Notes: generated from the letters alone by a model not told the origin. Positions 6,880 to 14,953 are shown, counted from the first letter of the stretch. The stretch: DNA of 24,144 nucleotides from DASPHG01 sp035629775 (GCA_035629775.1 DASPHG010000063.1:1-24144), one strand, 5' to 3'. Translations and numbers: made by a program.

Positions 6880-8345
6880 AGAAGCTCGTCCTCGCCGTCA
6901 TCGACTCGCTCAAGCCGGAGCTGCTCGACCGGGCAATCGACTCCGGTCGCGCACCGGCGCTCAAGGCGCTCGTGGAGCGCGGCACCTACATCCGCGACTG
7001 CGTGTCGAGCTTCCCCTCGGTCACGCCGGTCGCGTCAGCGAGCATCACGACCGGGCTCGGCCCCGACCGCCACCACATCCCGTCGATGAACTGGTGCCAC
7101 CGGGGTGAGGAGCGCTACGTCGAGTACGGCTCCTCCTTCGCCGCCACACGCACCTTCGGGATCGTGCGCTCGCTCTACGACACGGTCTACAACATGAACC
7201 TCGCGCACCTGAGCCGGGCGGAGCGGACGGTCTACGAGATCGTCGAGGACGCCGGACTGCGCGCCGCCGCGACGACGTACCTGATCTACCGCGGCCGTCA
7301 CCGGCACGAGGCCGACGAGGCCGGCCCGTACACGCGCATCGCGAAGGCCGCCCAGTTCCGGCACGCGGTGTGGGGCCCGACCGAGCTCTTCTACGCGGAC
7401 CTGTTCGCGTCGCAGCGGACCGACTGCCGCTCCACGCTCGGCATGCCCGGCCAGCGCGACCGCCACTCCGGGTGCGTCGCGGCGCACATGGTCGAGAACG
7501 ACCTGTTCGACTTCATGCTGCTGTCGCTGCCCGACAACGACACGCACTCGCACCGCTACGGCCCGTACGCTCAGGCGAGCTCGATCGTCGAGGCCGACCG
7601 CGCGATCGAGCGGATGATGCACGCCGGCGGCGGAATCGACGCGTTCCTCGAGGACCACGCGGTGATCGTCCTCTCCGACCACTCGCAGACCCCGATCGAG
7701 GCGCGCGTGAATCTGGCTGCGGAGCTCGACAACCGCGCCGTGCTGATGCCCGACGGCGCGCCCGAGGACGCCGACATCGCGGTCTGCCCGTCGGCGCGGT
7801 CGGCGATGGTCTACGTGCTCGACGAGGAGCGTCGCGCGGAGCTGGCGCCGGCCGTGGCGGGCGACCTGTGTCTCGTCGAGGGGGTGGACCTCGTGGCCCA
7901 CCGGGCGGGCGACGAGGCGGCGGTGCGCTCACACCGGGGCGGCGAGCTTCGCTTCCGCTCGGGCGGCGACCTGGTGGACCTGCGCGGCCGCTCCTGGAGC
8001 GTGGAGGGCGATCTGGCCACGCTCGCGCTGGCGGCCGCCGACGGCCGCGTCTGGAGCCGGGACTACCCGGACGCCCTCAGCCGGCTGTGGTCGGCGCTCC
8101 ACTGCCCGCGTGCCGGCGACGTGCTGGTGTCGGCGGCGCCGGGCTACGAGTTCGTCGATTGGGGCGGCGCCGACCACGTCGGCGGAGGCAGCCACGGCGC
8201 GCTTCATCGCGGCGACTCGCTCGGTGTGCTCGTGATGTGCGGGACGGGCCCCGGGTCGGCCGCGGAGCGAGTCCAATGGACGATCCGGGACGCCGTCCCG
8301 GCGATCGCCGATCACTTCGGTATCGAGCCGCCGTCGCTAGGGTGA
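6876..8345 (+). CDS. Alkaline-phosphatase-superfamily phosphodiesterase (type I phosphodiesterase/nucleotide pyrophosphatase)
   Basis: 489 residues, no signal peptide, so probably cytoplasmic. The metal and nucleophile set of the family is visible: D10 in VLAVIDSLKPE, nucleophile T50 in SSFPSVTPVASAS, D222 and H226 in DNDTHSHRYGP, D268-H269 in VLSDHSQ, and H440 in GGGSHG. This supports an active two-metal phosphodiesterase or phosphatase of the PF01663 type. The substrate is not evident. In this operon, with GtrA and GT-C-like proteins, a phospholipid-linked or nucleotide-sugar substrate is a guess. The GTG start overlaps the previous stop (GTGA). It is followed directly by the GtrA-like gene. 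Confidence 0.87.
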   Translation: MKKLVLAVIDSLKPELLDRAIDSGRAPALKALVERGTYIRDCVSSFPSVTPVASASITTGLGPDRHHIPSMNWCHRGEERYVEYGSSFAATRTFGIVRSLYDTVYNMNLAHLSRAERTVYEIVEDAGLRAAATTYLIYRGRHRHEADEAGPYTRIAKAAQFRHAVWGPTELFYADLFASQRTDCRSTLGMPGQRDRHSGCVAAHMVENDLFDFMLLSLPDNDTHSHRYGPYAQASSIVEADRAIERMMHAGGGIDAFLEDHAVIVLSDHSQTPIEARVNLAAELDNRAVLMPDGAPEDADIAVCPSARSAMVYVLDEERRAELAPAVAGDLCLVEGVDLVAHRAGDEAAVRSHRGGELRFRSGGDLVDLRGRSWSVEGDLATLALAAADGRVWSRDYPDALSRLWSALHCPRAGDVLVSAAPGYEFVDWGGADHVGGGSHGALHRGDSLGVLVMCGTGPGSAAERVQWTIRDAVPAIADHFGIEPPSLG

Positions 8346-8350
8346 CCGCC

Positions 8351-8824
8351 ATGCAGGAGGAAAGCGCCGCGCTCGCGGCGCGCGGGCCGATTCGCGCCCA
8401 CACGCGCGTCCGGCACGGTCTGCGACGCCCACACAACTGGTACCAGCTCGTCAAGTTCTGCGTGGTCGGCGGATCCGGCTACGTGGTCAACCTCTGCGTG
8501 TTCGCGGCCTGCGTGGGCCTGCTCTCCATGCACCACCTGACCGCGGCCACATGCGCCTTCGTGGTCGCGGTCGCCAACAACTTCTGGTGGAACCGGCACT
8601 GGACCTTCGGCGCCGGTGACGGCCACGCGGGCTTCCAGGCCGCGCGCTTCTTCACGGTGAGCGTGGTCGCGTTCCTCTTCGCCGCCGCCATCCTCGAGCT
8701 GCTCGTGAGCAGCGCCGGCGTGGCGGAGCTGCCCGCGCAGGCGATCGCGATCGTGGCCGCGACGCCCCTGAACTTCCTCGGGAACAAGATGTGGAGCTTC
8801 GCGCGCTCGCGACGGCGGCACTAG
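8351..8824 (+). CDS. GtrA-like polyprenyl-phosphate-sugar flippase family protein
   Basis: 157 residues with the GtrA domain (PF04138): an N-terminal basic segment, then QLVKFCVVGGSGYVVNLCVFAACV, three further helices, the characteristic NFWWNRHWTFG between helices 2 and 3, and PLNFLGNKMWSF at the end. Family members are thought to move polyprenyl-phosphate-linked sugars across the membrane, and they pair with GtrB enzymes such as that at 1623-2579. The ATG at 8351 has an AGGGTG upstream at good spacing. A GTG at 8342 that overlaps the previous stop (GTGA) is an equally plausible start and adds three residues. Confidence 0.9.
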   Translation: MQEESAALAARGPIRAHTRVRHGLRRPHNWYQLVKFCVVGGSGYVVNLCVFAACVGLLSMHHLTAATCAFVVAVANNFWWNRHWTFGAGDGHAGFQAARFFTVSVVAFLFAAAILELLVSSAGVAELPAQAIAIVAATPLNFLGNKMWSFARSRRRH

Positions 8825-10392
8825 CCGCCCTCGCGCTCGCCGCTCCGCCCGCGCAGGCCGCCGAGCTCGAGCGCCCGCCCCAGGACGACGTCGCCCCCGC
8901 CGGCTTCACGATGACGGCCGACGAGGCGACGGCGGTCGCGCGCCGGGACGAGAAGGTGCGCGCGGCGCGCAGGGTGAACACGGGGCCTGGCCCCCTGTTC
9001 ACCTCCCGGCTCCGGCCGACCGCCTACATCCGCTCCCCCGGGCGCTGGCAGGTCTCGTGGTTCGTCGGCGACGACGAGGTGGTGCAGGTGCACGTGGACG
9101 ATCGCACCGGGGCGATCCTCGAGTCGTGGGACGGCGACCAGGTGGCCTGGCGGATGGCGCGCGGGTACGAGGGCGCGTTCGGGCGCAAGTGGAACTCGCC
9201 GTGGCTCCTGGTCCCGCTCGGGCTGCTGTTCCTCCTCCCGTTCGTGGACGTCCGGCGGCCCCTCCGGCTGCTGCACCTCGACCTGCTCGTGCTGCTCGGG
9301 TTCGGCGTCTCGCACGTCTTCTTCAACCGGGGCGAGATCGGGCTGTCGGTCCCGCTCGTCTACCCGGTGCTGCTGTACCTCGGCGCGCGCATGCTCTGGG
9401 AGGGCCGGCGGCGCCGGGAGCGGGACGGTGCGCTGGTCCCACACGTGCCGCTCGGAGCGATGGCGTTCGGGGTGATCTTTCTGGCCGGCTTCCGGGCCGG
9501 TCTGAACATTCTCGACTCGAACGTGATCGACGTCGGCTACTCGGGCGTGATCGGCGCCGACCGGATCGCGGACGGCGAGCCGCTCTACGAAGGCGAGTTC
9601 GCGCCCGACAACCAGAGCGGCAACGTCTACGGGCCGGTCGCGTACCTGGCTTACCTGCCCTTCGAGCAGCTCCTGCCCTGGAGCGGGAGCTGGGACGACC
9701 TGCCCGCCGCCCACGCCGCCGCGATCGCCTTCGACCTGCTCACGCTCGCCGGCCTGTACGTGCTCGGCGTGCGCCTGCGCAGCCGTGCGCTCGGGGTAGC
9801 GCTGGCCTACGCGTGGGCGACCTTCCCCTACAGCCTTTTCGCGCTGTCCACCAACTCGAACGACACGCTCGTCGCGGCGCTGCTCGTGTGGGCGCTCGTC
9901 GGCGCCGCCTCGCCCGTGGCCCGCGGCGCCCTCCTCGCGTTCGCCTCCGCCGCGAAGTTCGCGCCACTGGCGCTCGTGCCGCTGTTCGCACGGCTCGGGC
10001 GGCCGCTCCGCTTCGCCGTCGCGTTCCTCCTCGTCACGGCGGCCGCGGTCCTCCCGTTCCTTCCGGACGGCGGGCTGCGCGACCTCTACGACACCACGCT
10101 CGGCTTCCACGCGGGCCGCGAGTCGCCGTTCAGCGTCTGGGGCCAGGAGGATGGGCTCGACTGGCTGCACGCGATCGTCAAGGTCGCCGTCGCGGCGCTC
10201 GCGGTCGCGGTCGCCGTCTTCCCGCGCGACCGCGACGTGGTCCAGACGGCGGCGCTCGGCGCGGCCGCGCTGATCGCGCTGCAGCTCGCCGCAGTGCACT
10301 GGTTCTATCTGTATGTCGTCTGGTTCACGCCGTTCGTGCTCGCCGCGCTGTTCGCCGCCCACCGCGACGCTGGGCGCCGGGTGCCCGCGTGA
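8791..10392 (+). CDS. Polytopic membrane protein with N-terminal secreted PepSY-like domain and GT-C-like membrane body
   Basis: 533 residues from a GTG that lies inside the 3' end of the GtrA-like gene (34-bp overlap). A signal peptide is visible (ALATAALAALALAAPPAQA, cut after about residue 23). Residues 40-120 form an extracytoplasmic domain with MTADEATAVA and GRWQVSWFVGDDEVVQVHVDDRTGAILES, the strand pattern of PepSY-type domains. Then ARGYEGAFGRKWNSPW leads into about eleven membrane helices. The hydrophobic body resembles GT-C/GT87-type glycosyltransferases, with a loop FAPDNQSGNVYGPVAYLAYLPFE. A 31-nt palindrome at 8973-9003 encodes V62-T71 (VNTGPGPLFT) within the secreted domain. The function is unproven; the neighbour downstream is a GT87-like protein. 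Confidence 0.75.
   Translation: MELRALATAALAALALAAPPAQAAELERPPQDDVAPAGFTMTADEATAVARRDEKVRAARRVNTGPGPLFTSRLRPTAYIRSPGRWQVSWFVGDDEVVQVHVDDRTGAILESWDGDQVAWRMARGYEGAFGRKWNSPWLLVPLGLLFLLPFVDVRRPLRLLHLDLLVLLGFGVSHVFFNRGEIGLSVPLVYPVLLYLGARMLWEGRRRRERDGALVPHVPLGAMAFGVIFLAGFRAGLNILDSNVIDVGYSGVIGADRIADGEPLYEGEFAPDNQSGNVYGPVAYLAYLPFEQLLPWSGSWDDLPAAHAAAIAFDLLTLAGLYVLGVRLRSRALGVALAYAWATFPYSLFALSTNSNDTLVAALLVWALVGAASPVARGALLAFASAAKFAPLALVPLFARLGRPLRFAVAFLLVTAAAVLPFLPDGGLRDLYDTTLGFHAGRESPFSVWGQEDGLDWLHAIVKVAVAALAVAVAVFPRDRDVVQTAALGAAALIALQLAAVHWFYLYVVWFTPFVLAALFAAHRDAGRRVPA
8973..9003. repeat. 31-nt palindrome inside the membrane-protein gene (copy B)
   Basis: Core GGGGCCTGGCCCC (8982-8994) centred on 8988, one mismatch at the +/-7 position (8981/8995), then eight paired arm bases GGTGAACA/TGTTCACC. 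That gives 14 of 15 positions paired. Geometry is identical to the copy at 15362-15392, but the arm sequence is different, so the arms have kept pairing rather than sequence. In frame it encodes VNTGPGPLFT. Confidence 0.8.
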
Positions 10393-11627
10393 CGGCTGCC
10401 CGCGCCGGCGCGCTGGTCGCGCTGGCCGCGGCGTTCGGGCTGACATTCGCGCTCGACCCGTGGCAGCACGAGCAGGTCAGCGACATCCCGCTCTACCGGG
10501 GCTACGCGGAGCTCTTCATCGACGGCGCCCTGCCCTACTGGGACGTCGGCTTCGAGTACCCGCCGCTGGCCGCCCCGGTCATCGCGCTGCCGGGGCTCGT
10601 CTCGGTGGACCTCGCGGACTACCGGCTCGCCTTCGCGGTGCTCGCCGCGCTCCTGGCAGCCGGGGTGCTGCTCGCCACGGGCCGACTCGCGCATTTCGCG
10701 GGCGGACGCGAGTGGGTCGCCATGGCCGCCGTCGCGCTCGCGCCCGTGGCCACCGGCGCGATGCTGCGCACGCACTTCGACCTGGCGCCCGTCCTGTGCA
10801 TGGTGGCGGGGCTCGCGGCGGTCGCGGCGGCGCGCCCGCGCGTGGGCTTCGCCGTGCTGGGGATCGGCGCGGCGCTGAAGGCCTTCCCGCTGGCGGCGGC
10901 GCTGGTCGCCGCGGCGTGGCTCGCCGGCCGCGGCCGGCGCGGGGAGGCGGCCCTGGGCCTTGCGATCACCGTGGCCGTCACGGCACTGGCCGCGGCCGGG
11001 GCGGTCGCGCTGTCGGCGGAGGGCGCGCTCGACGCGGTCGAGTACCACCTGGAGCGGCCGGTGCAGATCGAGAGCCTGCCCGCCGCGGTGCTGAACGGGA
11101 TCGAGGCCGTGGGCGGCCGGTCGCCCGAGCCCGTGAACAGCCACCGCTCCGACGGCCTCGAGCACCCCGCCGCGGACGCACTGCAGTTCGGCTTCTCGGC
11201 GCTCCTCCTGGCCGCCCTGCTCGCGCTCGCCCTTGCGGCCCGCCGTGTGCCCGACGCCCGCGGCCTAGCGTTGGCCGGGCTCGGCACCGCGGCGGCGATC
11301 GCCGCCCTCGGGAAGGTGGTCTCGCCTCAGTTCATGGTCTGGGTCGTCCCGCTCGCCGCGGTCGCGTGGTCGCTGCGCCTGTACCCGCTGGCGGTGGTCG
11401 CAAGCGCCGCCATCGCCACGACGCTCGCGTGGTTCCCCGCCCGCTACTTCGACCTGGTCGCCCGGGACGACTGGCTGATGCTCACGGTCGCCGTGCGCAA
11501 CGCGCTCCTCCTCGTGATGCTCGTCCTGCTCGCCCTCGAGCTGCGGCGACTGATCAGGGCGTCACCAGGAGCTGCTGGATCGACGCCGCCAGCCCGTCCG
11601 TCCGGCTCTCGACCAGCACGGCGTTGA
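10389..11627 (+). CDS. GT87 (DUF2029)-like polyprenyl-phosphate-dependent mannosyltransferase family membrane protein
   Basis: 412 residues with about ten membrane helices. The first loop, YRGYAELFIDGALPYWDVGFEYPPLAAPVIALP, is the hallmark of DUF2029/GT87 enzymes, which use polyprenyl-phosphate mannose in actinobacterial cell-envelope glycan synthesis. A later LGIGAALKAFPL and VSPQFMVWVVPL are also typical of the family. The GTG start overlaps the previous stop (GTGA). The last 74 bp overlap the convergent YmdB gene. The tail after about residue 389 is Pro/Arg/Ser-rich and looks like read-through across antisense codons rather than a conserved domain. Donor and acceptor sugars cannot be told from sequence. 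Confidence 0.85.
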   Translation: MTAARAGALVALAAAFGLTFALDPWQHEQVSDIPLYRGYAELFIDGALPYWDVGFEYPPLAAPVIALPGLVSVDLADYRLAFAVLAALLAAGVLLATGRLAHFAGGREWVAMAAVALAPVATGAMLRTHFDLAPVLCMVAGLAAVAAARPRVGFAVLGIGAALKAFPLAAALVAAAWLAGRGRRGEAALGLAITVAVTALAAAGAVALSAEGALDAVEYHLERPVQIESLPAAVLNGIEAVGGRSPEPVNSHRSDGLEHPAADALQFGFSALLLAALLALALAARRVPDARGLALAGLGTAAAIAALGKVVSPQFMVWVVPLAAVAWSLRLYPLAVVASAAIATTLAWFPARYFDLVARDDWLMLTVAVRNALLLVMLVLLALELRRLIRASPGAAGSTPPARPSGSRPARR

Positions 11628-12327
11628 CCCAGGGCGACTCGTCGGCGGTCTCGAAGCGGATCGGCATCTGCGTGCGGAACGACTCGAGCGCCTGCTCGCG
11701 CCGCACGCCGATCACGCTGTCGCGCGCGCCCGTCATGCCCACGTCGGACACGTACGCCGTCCCCCCGGGGAGGACGCGCGCGTCGGCCGTCGGCACGTGC
11801 GTGTGGGTGCCCAAGCAGGCGAGCACGCGGCCGTCCAGATGCCATCCCATGGCGACCTTCTCGCTCGTCGCCTCGGCGTGGAAGTCCACCAGCACGTGGT
11901 CCGCACGGCCGTCGAGCTCGGCCAGGATGCGGTCGGCCTCCGGGAAGGGCGACCGCGCGGCCTTCATGAACACGGACCCGGAGAGGTTCACGACCCCCAG
12001 CCGGGCGCCGTCCTTCTCGACAACGGTGTGGCCGCGGCCGGGGTTTCCCTTCATGTAGTTGGCCGGGCGGATGATCCGCGGCTCCTCGTCGAGGTACGCA
12101 TAGGCGTCCCGGTGGCGGAAGGCGTGGTTCCCGAGCGTGAGGGCGTCCGCGCCCAGCTCGAACAGCTCGCGCGCGGTCTTCGGAGTCACGCCCAGGCCGC
12201 CGGCCGAGTTCTCGGCGTTCAAGACCACCCAGTCGGGCGCGTGCTCCTCGCGGAGGCGCGGCAGGACCTCGCCGAGGACGCGCCGCCCGGGGCTGCCGAC
12301 CACGTCGCCGATGAATAGAAGCTTCAT
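11554..12327 (-). CDS. YmdB/TIGR00282-family metallophosphoesterase
   Basis: 257 residues. The family motifs are all present: KLLFIGDVVGSPGR (D8), VVLNAENSAGG (N37, E39), LTLGNHAF (N67, H68), DFHAEATSEKVAMG, GTHTHVPTAD and VSDVGMTG. Bacillus YmdB is a cytoplasmic two-metal 2',3'-cyclic nucleotide phosphodiesterase affecting RNA turnover and development; this protein should share the chemistry. In many bacteria the gene follows rny, but here it stands alone between unrelated genes. The ATG at 12327 begins the conserved MKLLFIGD. A weak -10-like GAGAAT lies 8 nt upstream (12341-12336). It diverges from the ABC ATPase gene by 35 bp. Confidence 0.93.
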   Translation of the reverse strand: MKLLFIGDVVGSPGRRVLGEVLPRLREEHAPDWVVLNAENSAGGLGVTPKTARELFELGADALTLGNHAFRHRDAYAYLDEEPRIIRPANYMKGNPGRGHTVVEKDGARLGVVNLSGSVFMKAARSPFPEADRILAELDGRADHVLVDFHAEATSEKVAMGWHLDGRVLACLGTHTHVPTADARVLPGGTAYVSDVGMTGARDSVIGVRREQALESFRTQMPIRFETADESPWVNAVLVESRTDGLAASIQQLLVTP

Positions 12328-12349
12328 TCCGCTGGATTCTCCCAACCTC

Positions 12350-12355
12350 TAGCGT
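12350..12355 (+). promoter_or_regulatory. Putative -10 box (TAGCGT) of the ABC exporter operon
   Basis: TAGCGT ends 7 nt before the TTG at 12363, where the ATPase homology begins, and there is no Shine-Dalgarno sequence. The same geometry is seen before hemB, tatA and the GtrB gene, which supports the rare TTG start. Confidence 0.45.
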
Positions 12356-12362
12356 TCGGGCC

Positions 12363-13061
12363 TTGCCGCTGCTCGAGGCGACAGGGCTCGTCAAGCGCTA
12401 CGGCGCCCGCGACGCGCTGCGCGACGTCTCGATTTCGGTGGCGGAGGGCGAGCGCGTTGCGGTCATCGGACCAAACGGCGCGGGCAAGACGACGCTGCTC
12501 TCGATTCTCGCGGGGATCCAGGAGCCAACCGCCGGACGGGTCGAGCGCCCGAGCGGCGAGCTCGGCTGGGTCCCGCAGCAGGCGGCCCTCTACGGCAAGC
12601 TGACCGTCGCCGAGAACCTGCGCCTGTTCGCACGGCTCGAGCGACGCGCGGACGTGGACGGCGCGGTCGAGAGGATGCTCGCCCAAACGGGCCTCGAGGA
12701 TCGGGCGGACGACCAGGTCGCGGTCCTCTCCGGCGGCAACCGCCAGCGCGTCAACATCGCGATCGGGCTGCTGGCCGAGCCAGCCGTCCTGCTGCTCGAC
12801 GAGCCGAGCGCCGCGCTCGACCCCCGCCAGCGCGAGCGGCTGTGGGAGTTCCTCCTGCGGCTCGAGTCGGACGGGACCGCCGTCCTCTACTCCACGCACA
12901 ACGTCCAGGAGGCCGAGCGGCACGCGGATCGCGTGCTCGTGCTGGCCGACGGAGAGCTCCTGTTCGAGGGGTCGCCGAAGGAGCTCGAGCGCCTTGTCGG
13001 TGAGCCGGGCCACGACTTCGAGGGCGCCTTCGTGGCGTTCCTCCAGCAGCGGGGGCATTGA
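12363..13061 (+). CDS. ABC transporter ATP-binding protein
   Basis: 232-residue nucleotide-binding domain. Walker A GPNGAGKT is at 36-43, the Q-loop glutamine near 72, the signature LSGGN at 122-126, Walker B VLLLDE at 142-147, and the switch histidine at 179 (YSTHN). The signature has N in place of the common Q, as in many ABC-2 (DrrA/CcmA-type) exporters. It begins with TTG at 12363; no ATG or GTG fits the start of homology. The stop overlaps the ATG of the permease gene (TGATG), so the pair is a two-gene exporter. Divergent from the YmdB gene. Confidence 0.93.
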   Translation: MPLLEATGLVKRYGARDALRDVSISVAEGERVAVIGPNGAGKTTLLSILAGIQEPTAGRVERPSGELGWVPQQAALYGKLTVAENLRLFARLERRADVDGAVERMLAQTGLEDRADDQVAVLSGGNRQRVNIAIGLLAEPAVLLLDEPSAALDPRQRERLWEFLLRLESDGTAVLYSTHNVQEAERHADRVLVLADGELLFEGSPKELERLVGEPGHDFEGAFVAFLQQRGH

Positions 13062-14443
13062 TGGGCTGGCTCCTGCTCAAGGACATCCAGATCCTGCGCC
13101 GCTCGCCGCTGCTCCTGACCCTGCTCGTCGTCTACCCGATCGTGATCGCGGTCCTGATCGGCTTCGCCCTGTCCCGCGGCCCGGACAAACCTCGTGTCGC
13201 CTTCGTCAACCTGGTGCCCTCGACCCAGACCGAGCTCGACCTGGCCGGCGAGTCGATCGACCTCGCCGAGTACGCCGACACGCTGTTCGAGAGCATCGAG
13301 CCCGTCCGGATCGACTGCGAGGGCAGGAGCGCGGAGGAGTGCCAGGAGGAGGCGCTCGACAAGGTCCGCTCGGGGGACGTGCTCGCCGCGCTCGTGATCC
13401 CGGAGGACATCACGCAGCGCCTCCAGGCGCTCCAGAGCCTCCAGGCGGTCGACGCGCCGGTGGTGCGCGTCTTCTACAACGCCGAGGATCCCGTCAAGGC
13501 GCGCTACGTCCAGGACACGATCAAGTCGCGCGCGCAGGACGCGAACGTCGCGCTCACGCAGAAGCTGACCCAGGTGGCGCTCAGCTACCTCGACCTGATC
13601 GTGGAGGGCGGCTCCGTGTCGCTGCCGCTCCTCGGCGGTGACATCGACGTGCTCGGGCTCGAGCGGTCGGAGGCGAGCCTGCGCGCCGCCCAGGCGGAGC
13701 TCCCGCCCGGGTCCGAGGCGCACCGCCAGCTCGACGAGGTCATCCGCTTCGGGCAGCTCGCGCAGGAGAACCTCGACCTCTCGGACGAGGTGCTCGGGAC
13801 GATCGGGACGCCGATCAAGATCGAGACGGAGGTGCTCGAGGGCGGCACGACTCCGCTGTCGACGTTCGCCGCCGCGGTCGCGATCGCCATCTCGCTCATG
13901 TTCGTGACCGTCCTCCTGGCGGCGGGCACGCTGGCGCTCGAGCGCGAGGAGAATGCGTTCAGGCGCCTGATTAGGGGCCTGGTCTCGCCGACCGCGCTGC
14001 TCGCCGAGAAGGCGCTGCTGGCGACGGCCTGCTCCACGGCCGTCGGCATGCTGATGCTGTGCGGCCTCGCCGTCTTCGTGGACCTCGTCTGGGGCCGGTT
14101 CCCGCTCTGGGTGGCCGGCGTGGCGGTGGGGTCGCTCGGGTTCGCGGCGCTCGGCCTGGCGGTCGGAGCGCTGGCGCGCGAGGTGCGCGCCGCCTCGCTG
14201 CTCGCCTTCATGCTCGCTTTGCCGATCGCGTTCCTCGCACTCGTGCCCTCGGGCGCCGTGTCGGAGCCGCTCTACGACGTGATCAGGGTCGTCTCGGCGC
14301 TGTTCCCCTTCAAGCCGACGCTCGACGTGATGGACGCCGCGCTGAACGACGCGGGCGGCATGGCGACCGCGCTCGCGCACCTCGCTGCTCTGACCATCGG
14401 GTTCGGTGCGCTGGCGCGGGTCGGGCTGCGCCGCTTCGCCTGA
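13061..14443 (+). CDS. ABC-2 type transporter permease
   Basis: 460 residues. One N-terminal membrane helix (about 14-36, LLLTLLVVYPIVIAVLIGFAL) is followed by a large extracytoplasmic domain (about 37-265) and then five C-terminal helices starting near TTPLSTFAAAVAIAISLMFVTVLLAAG. This 1+5 topology with a long external loop is that of ABC2_membrane_3/YhgE-like exporters. The external domain includes AALVIPEDITQRLQALQSLQAVDAPVVRVFYNAEDPVKARYVQ, typical of the family. The start ATG overlaps the stop of the ATPase gene. The cargo is unknown. No substrate-binding protein is encoded, which fits an exporter. Confidence 0.9.
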   Translation: MGWLLLKDIQILRRSPLLLTLLVVYPIVIAVLIGFALSRGPDKPRVAFVNLVPSTQTELDLAGESIDLAEYADTLFESIEPVRIDCEGRSAEECQEEALDKVRSGDVLAALVIPEDITQRLQALQSLQAVDAPVVRVFYNAEDPVKARYVQDTIKSRAQDANVALTQKLTQVALSYLDLIVEGGSVSLPLLGGDIDVLGLERSEASLRAAQAELPPGSEAHRQLDEVIRFGQLAQENLDLSDEVLGTIGTPIKIETEVLEGGTTPLSTFAAAVAIAISLMFVTVLLAAGTLALEREENAFRRLIRGLVSPTALLAEKALLATACSTAVGMLMLCGLAVFVDLVWGRFPLWVAGVAVGSLGFAALGLAVGALAREVRAASLLAFMLALPIAFLALVPSGAVSEPLYDVIRVVSALFPFKPTLDVMDAALNDAGGMATALAHLAALTIGFGALARVGLRRFA

Positions 14444-14500
14444 TCGCTGGCGACTCCGCGCGATCCGTGCGATAACGGGAGGGCCGTCTGACACCCGACG

Positions 14501-14506
14501 AAAGGA
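14501..14506 (+). promoter_or_regulatory. Ribosome binding site (AAAGGA) of the secreted-protein gene
   Basis: AAAGGA sits 6 nt before the GTG at 14513. It is the clearest Shine-Dalgarno sequence in the window, where most starts have none. It supports a GTG start and a conventional 5' leader, with GATAAC at 14471-14476 a weak candidate -10. Confidence 0.5.
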
Positions 14507-14512
14507 TTCGTA

Positions 14513-14926
14513 GTGCGCAAGCTCCTCCTGACCCTCGCCGTGGTGGCGTGCGTCGTCCCGGCCCTGGCCCTCGCGGCGCAGCCGAAGAAGGACTCGGCCT
14601 TCCAGTGGTGCGAGAACAAGAACTCGTGCCCGCTCGGCTTCGAGACCAACCCGAAGGGCACCAAGATCATCGACATCAGGGCGTACAACAAGTGCGCCCA
14701 AGTCCCCGCGACCTACCCGAAGATCAAGGTCAAGGACGACGGCACGTTTTCGAAGAGCGGCAATGTCACAGACGTGACCGGGAACAAGCTCAACTACAAG
14801 ATCGAGGGCAAGTTCAAGAAGCCCAAGAAGGCGGTCGGGACCTACGACATCGACGCCAAGGGCTGCAAGGCGGACGCGCAGAAGTTCGTCGCCAAGCGCG
14901 TCGGGAAGGCCCAGCCCGGGATCTAG
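14513..14926 (+). CDS. Small secreted Lys-rich protein, unknown function
   Basis: 137 residues from a GTG with a good ribosome binding site. A Sec signal peptide is clear: MRKLLLTLAVVACVVPALALAAQ, with cleavage likely after about residue 22. The mature protein is basic and Lys-rich, with four cysteines (C33, C39, C61, C118) that could form two disulfides. It has beta-strand-like stretches (DGTFSKSGNVTDVTGNKLNYKIEGKFKKPKKAVGTYDID). The Gly/Phe pattern around the GKF segment recalls small secreted beta-rich proteins. I recognise no family. It lies alone between the ABC exporter and hemB with its own presumed promoter. Real coding is supported by codon use and signal peptide. Confidence 0.8.
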   Translation: MRKLLLTLAVVACVVPALALAAQPKKDSAFQWCENKNSCPLGFETNPKGTKIIDIRAYNKCAQVPATYPKIKVKDDGTFSKSGNVTDVTGNKLNYKIEGKFKKPKKAVGTYDIDAKGCKADAQKFVAKRVGKAQPGI

Positions 14927-14953
14927 CCGCACGGCGGCAGGCCATGCGCTCCT

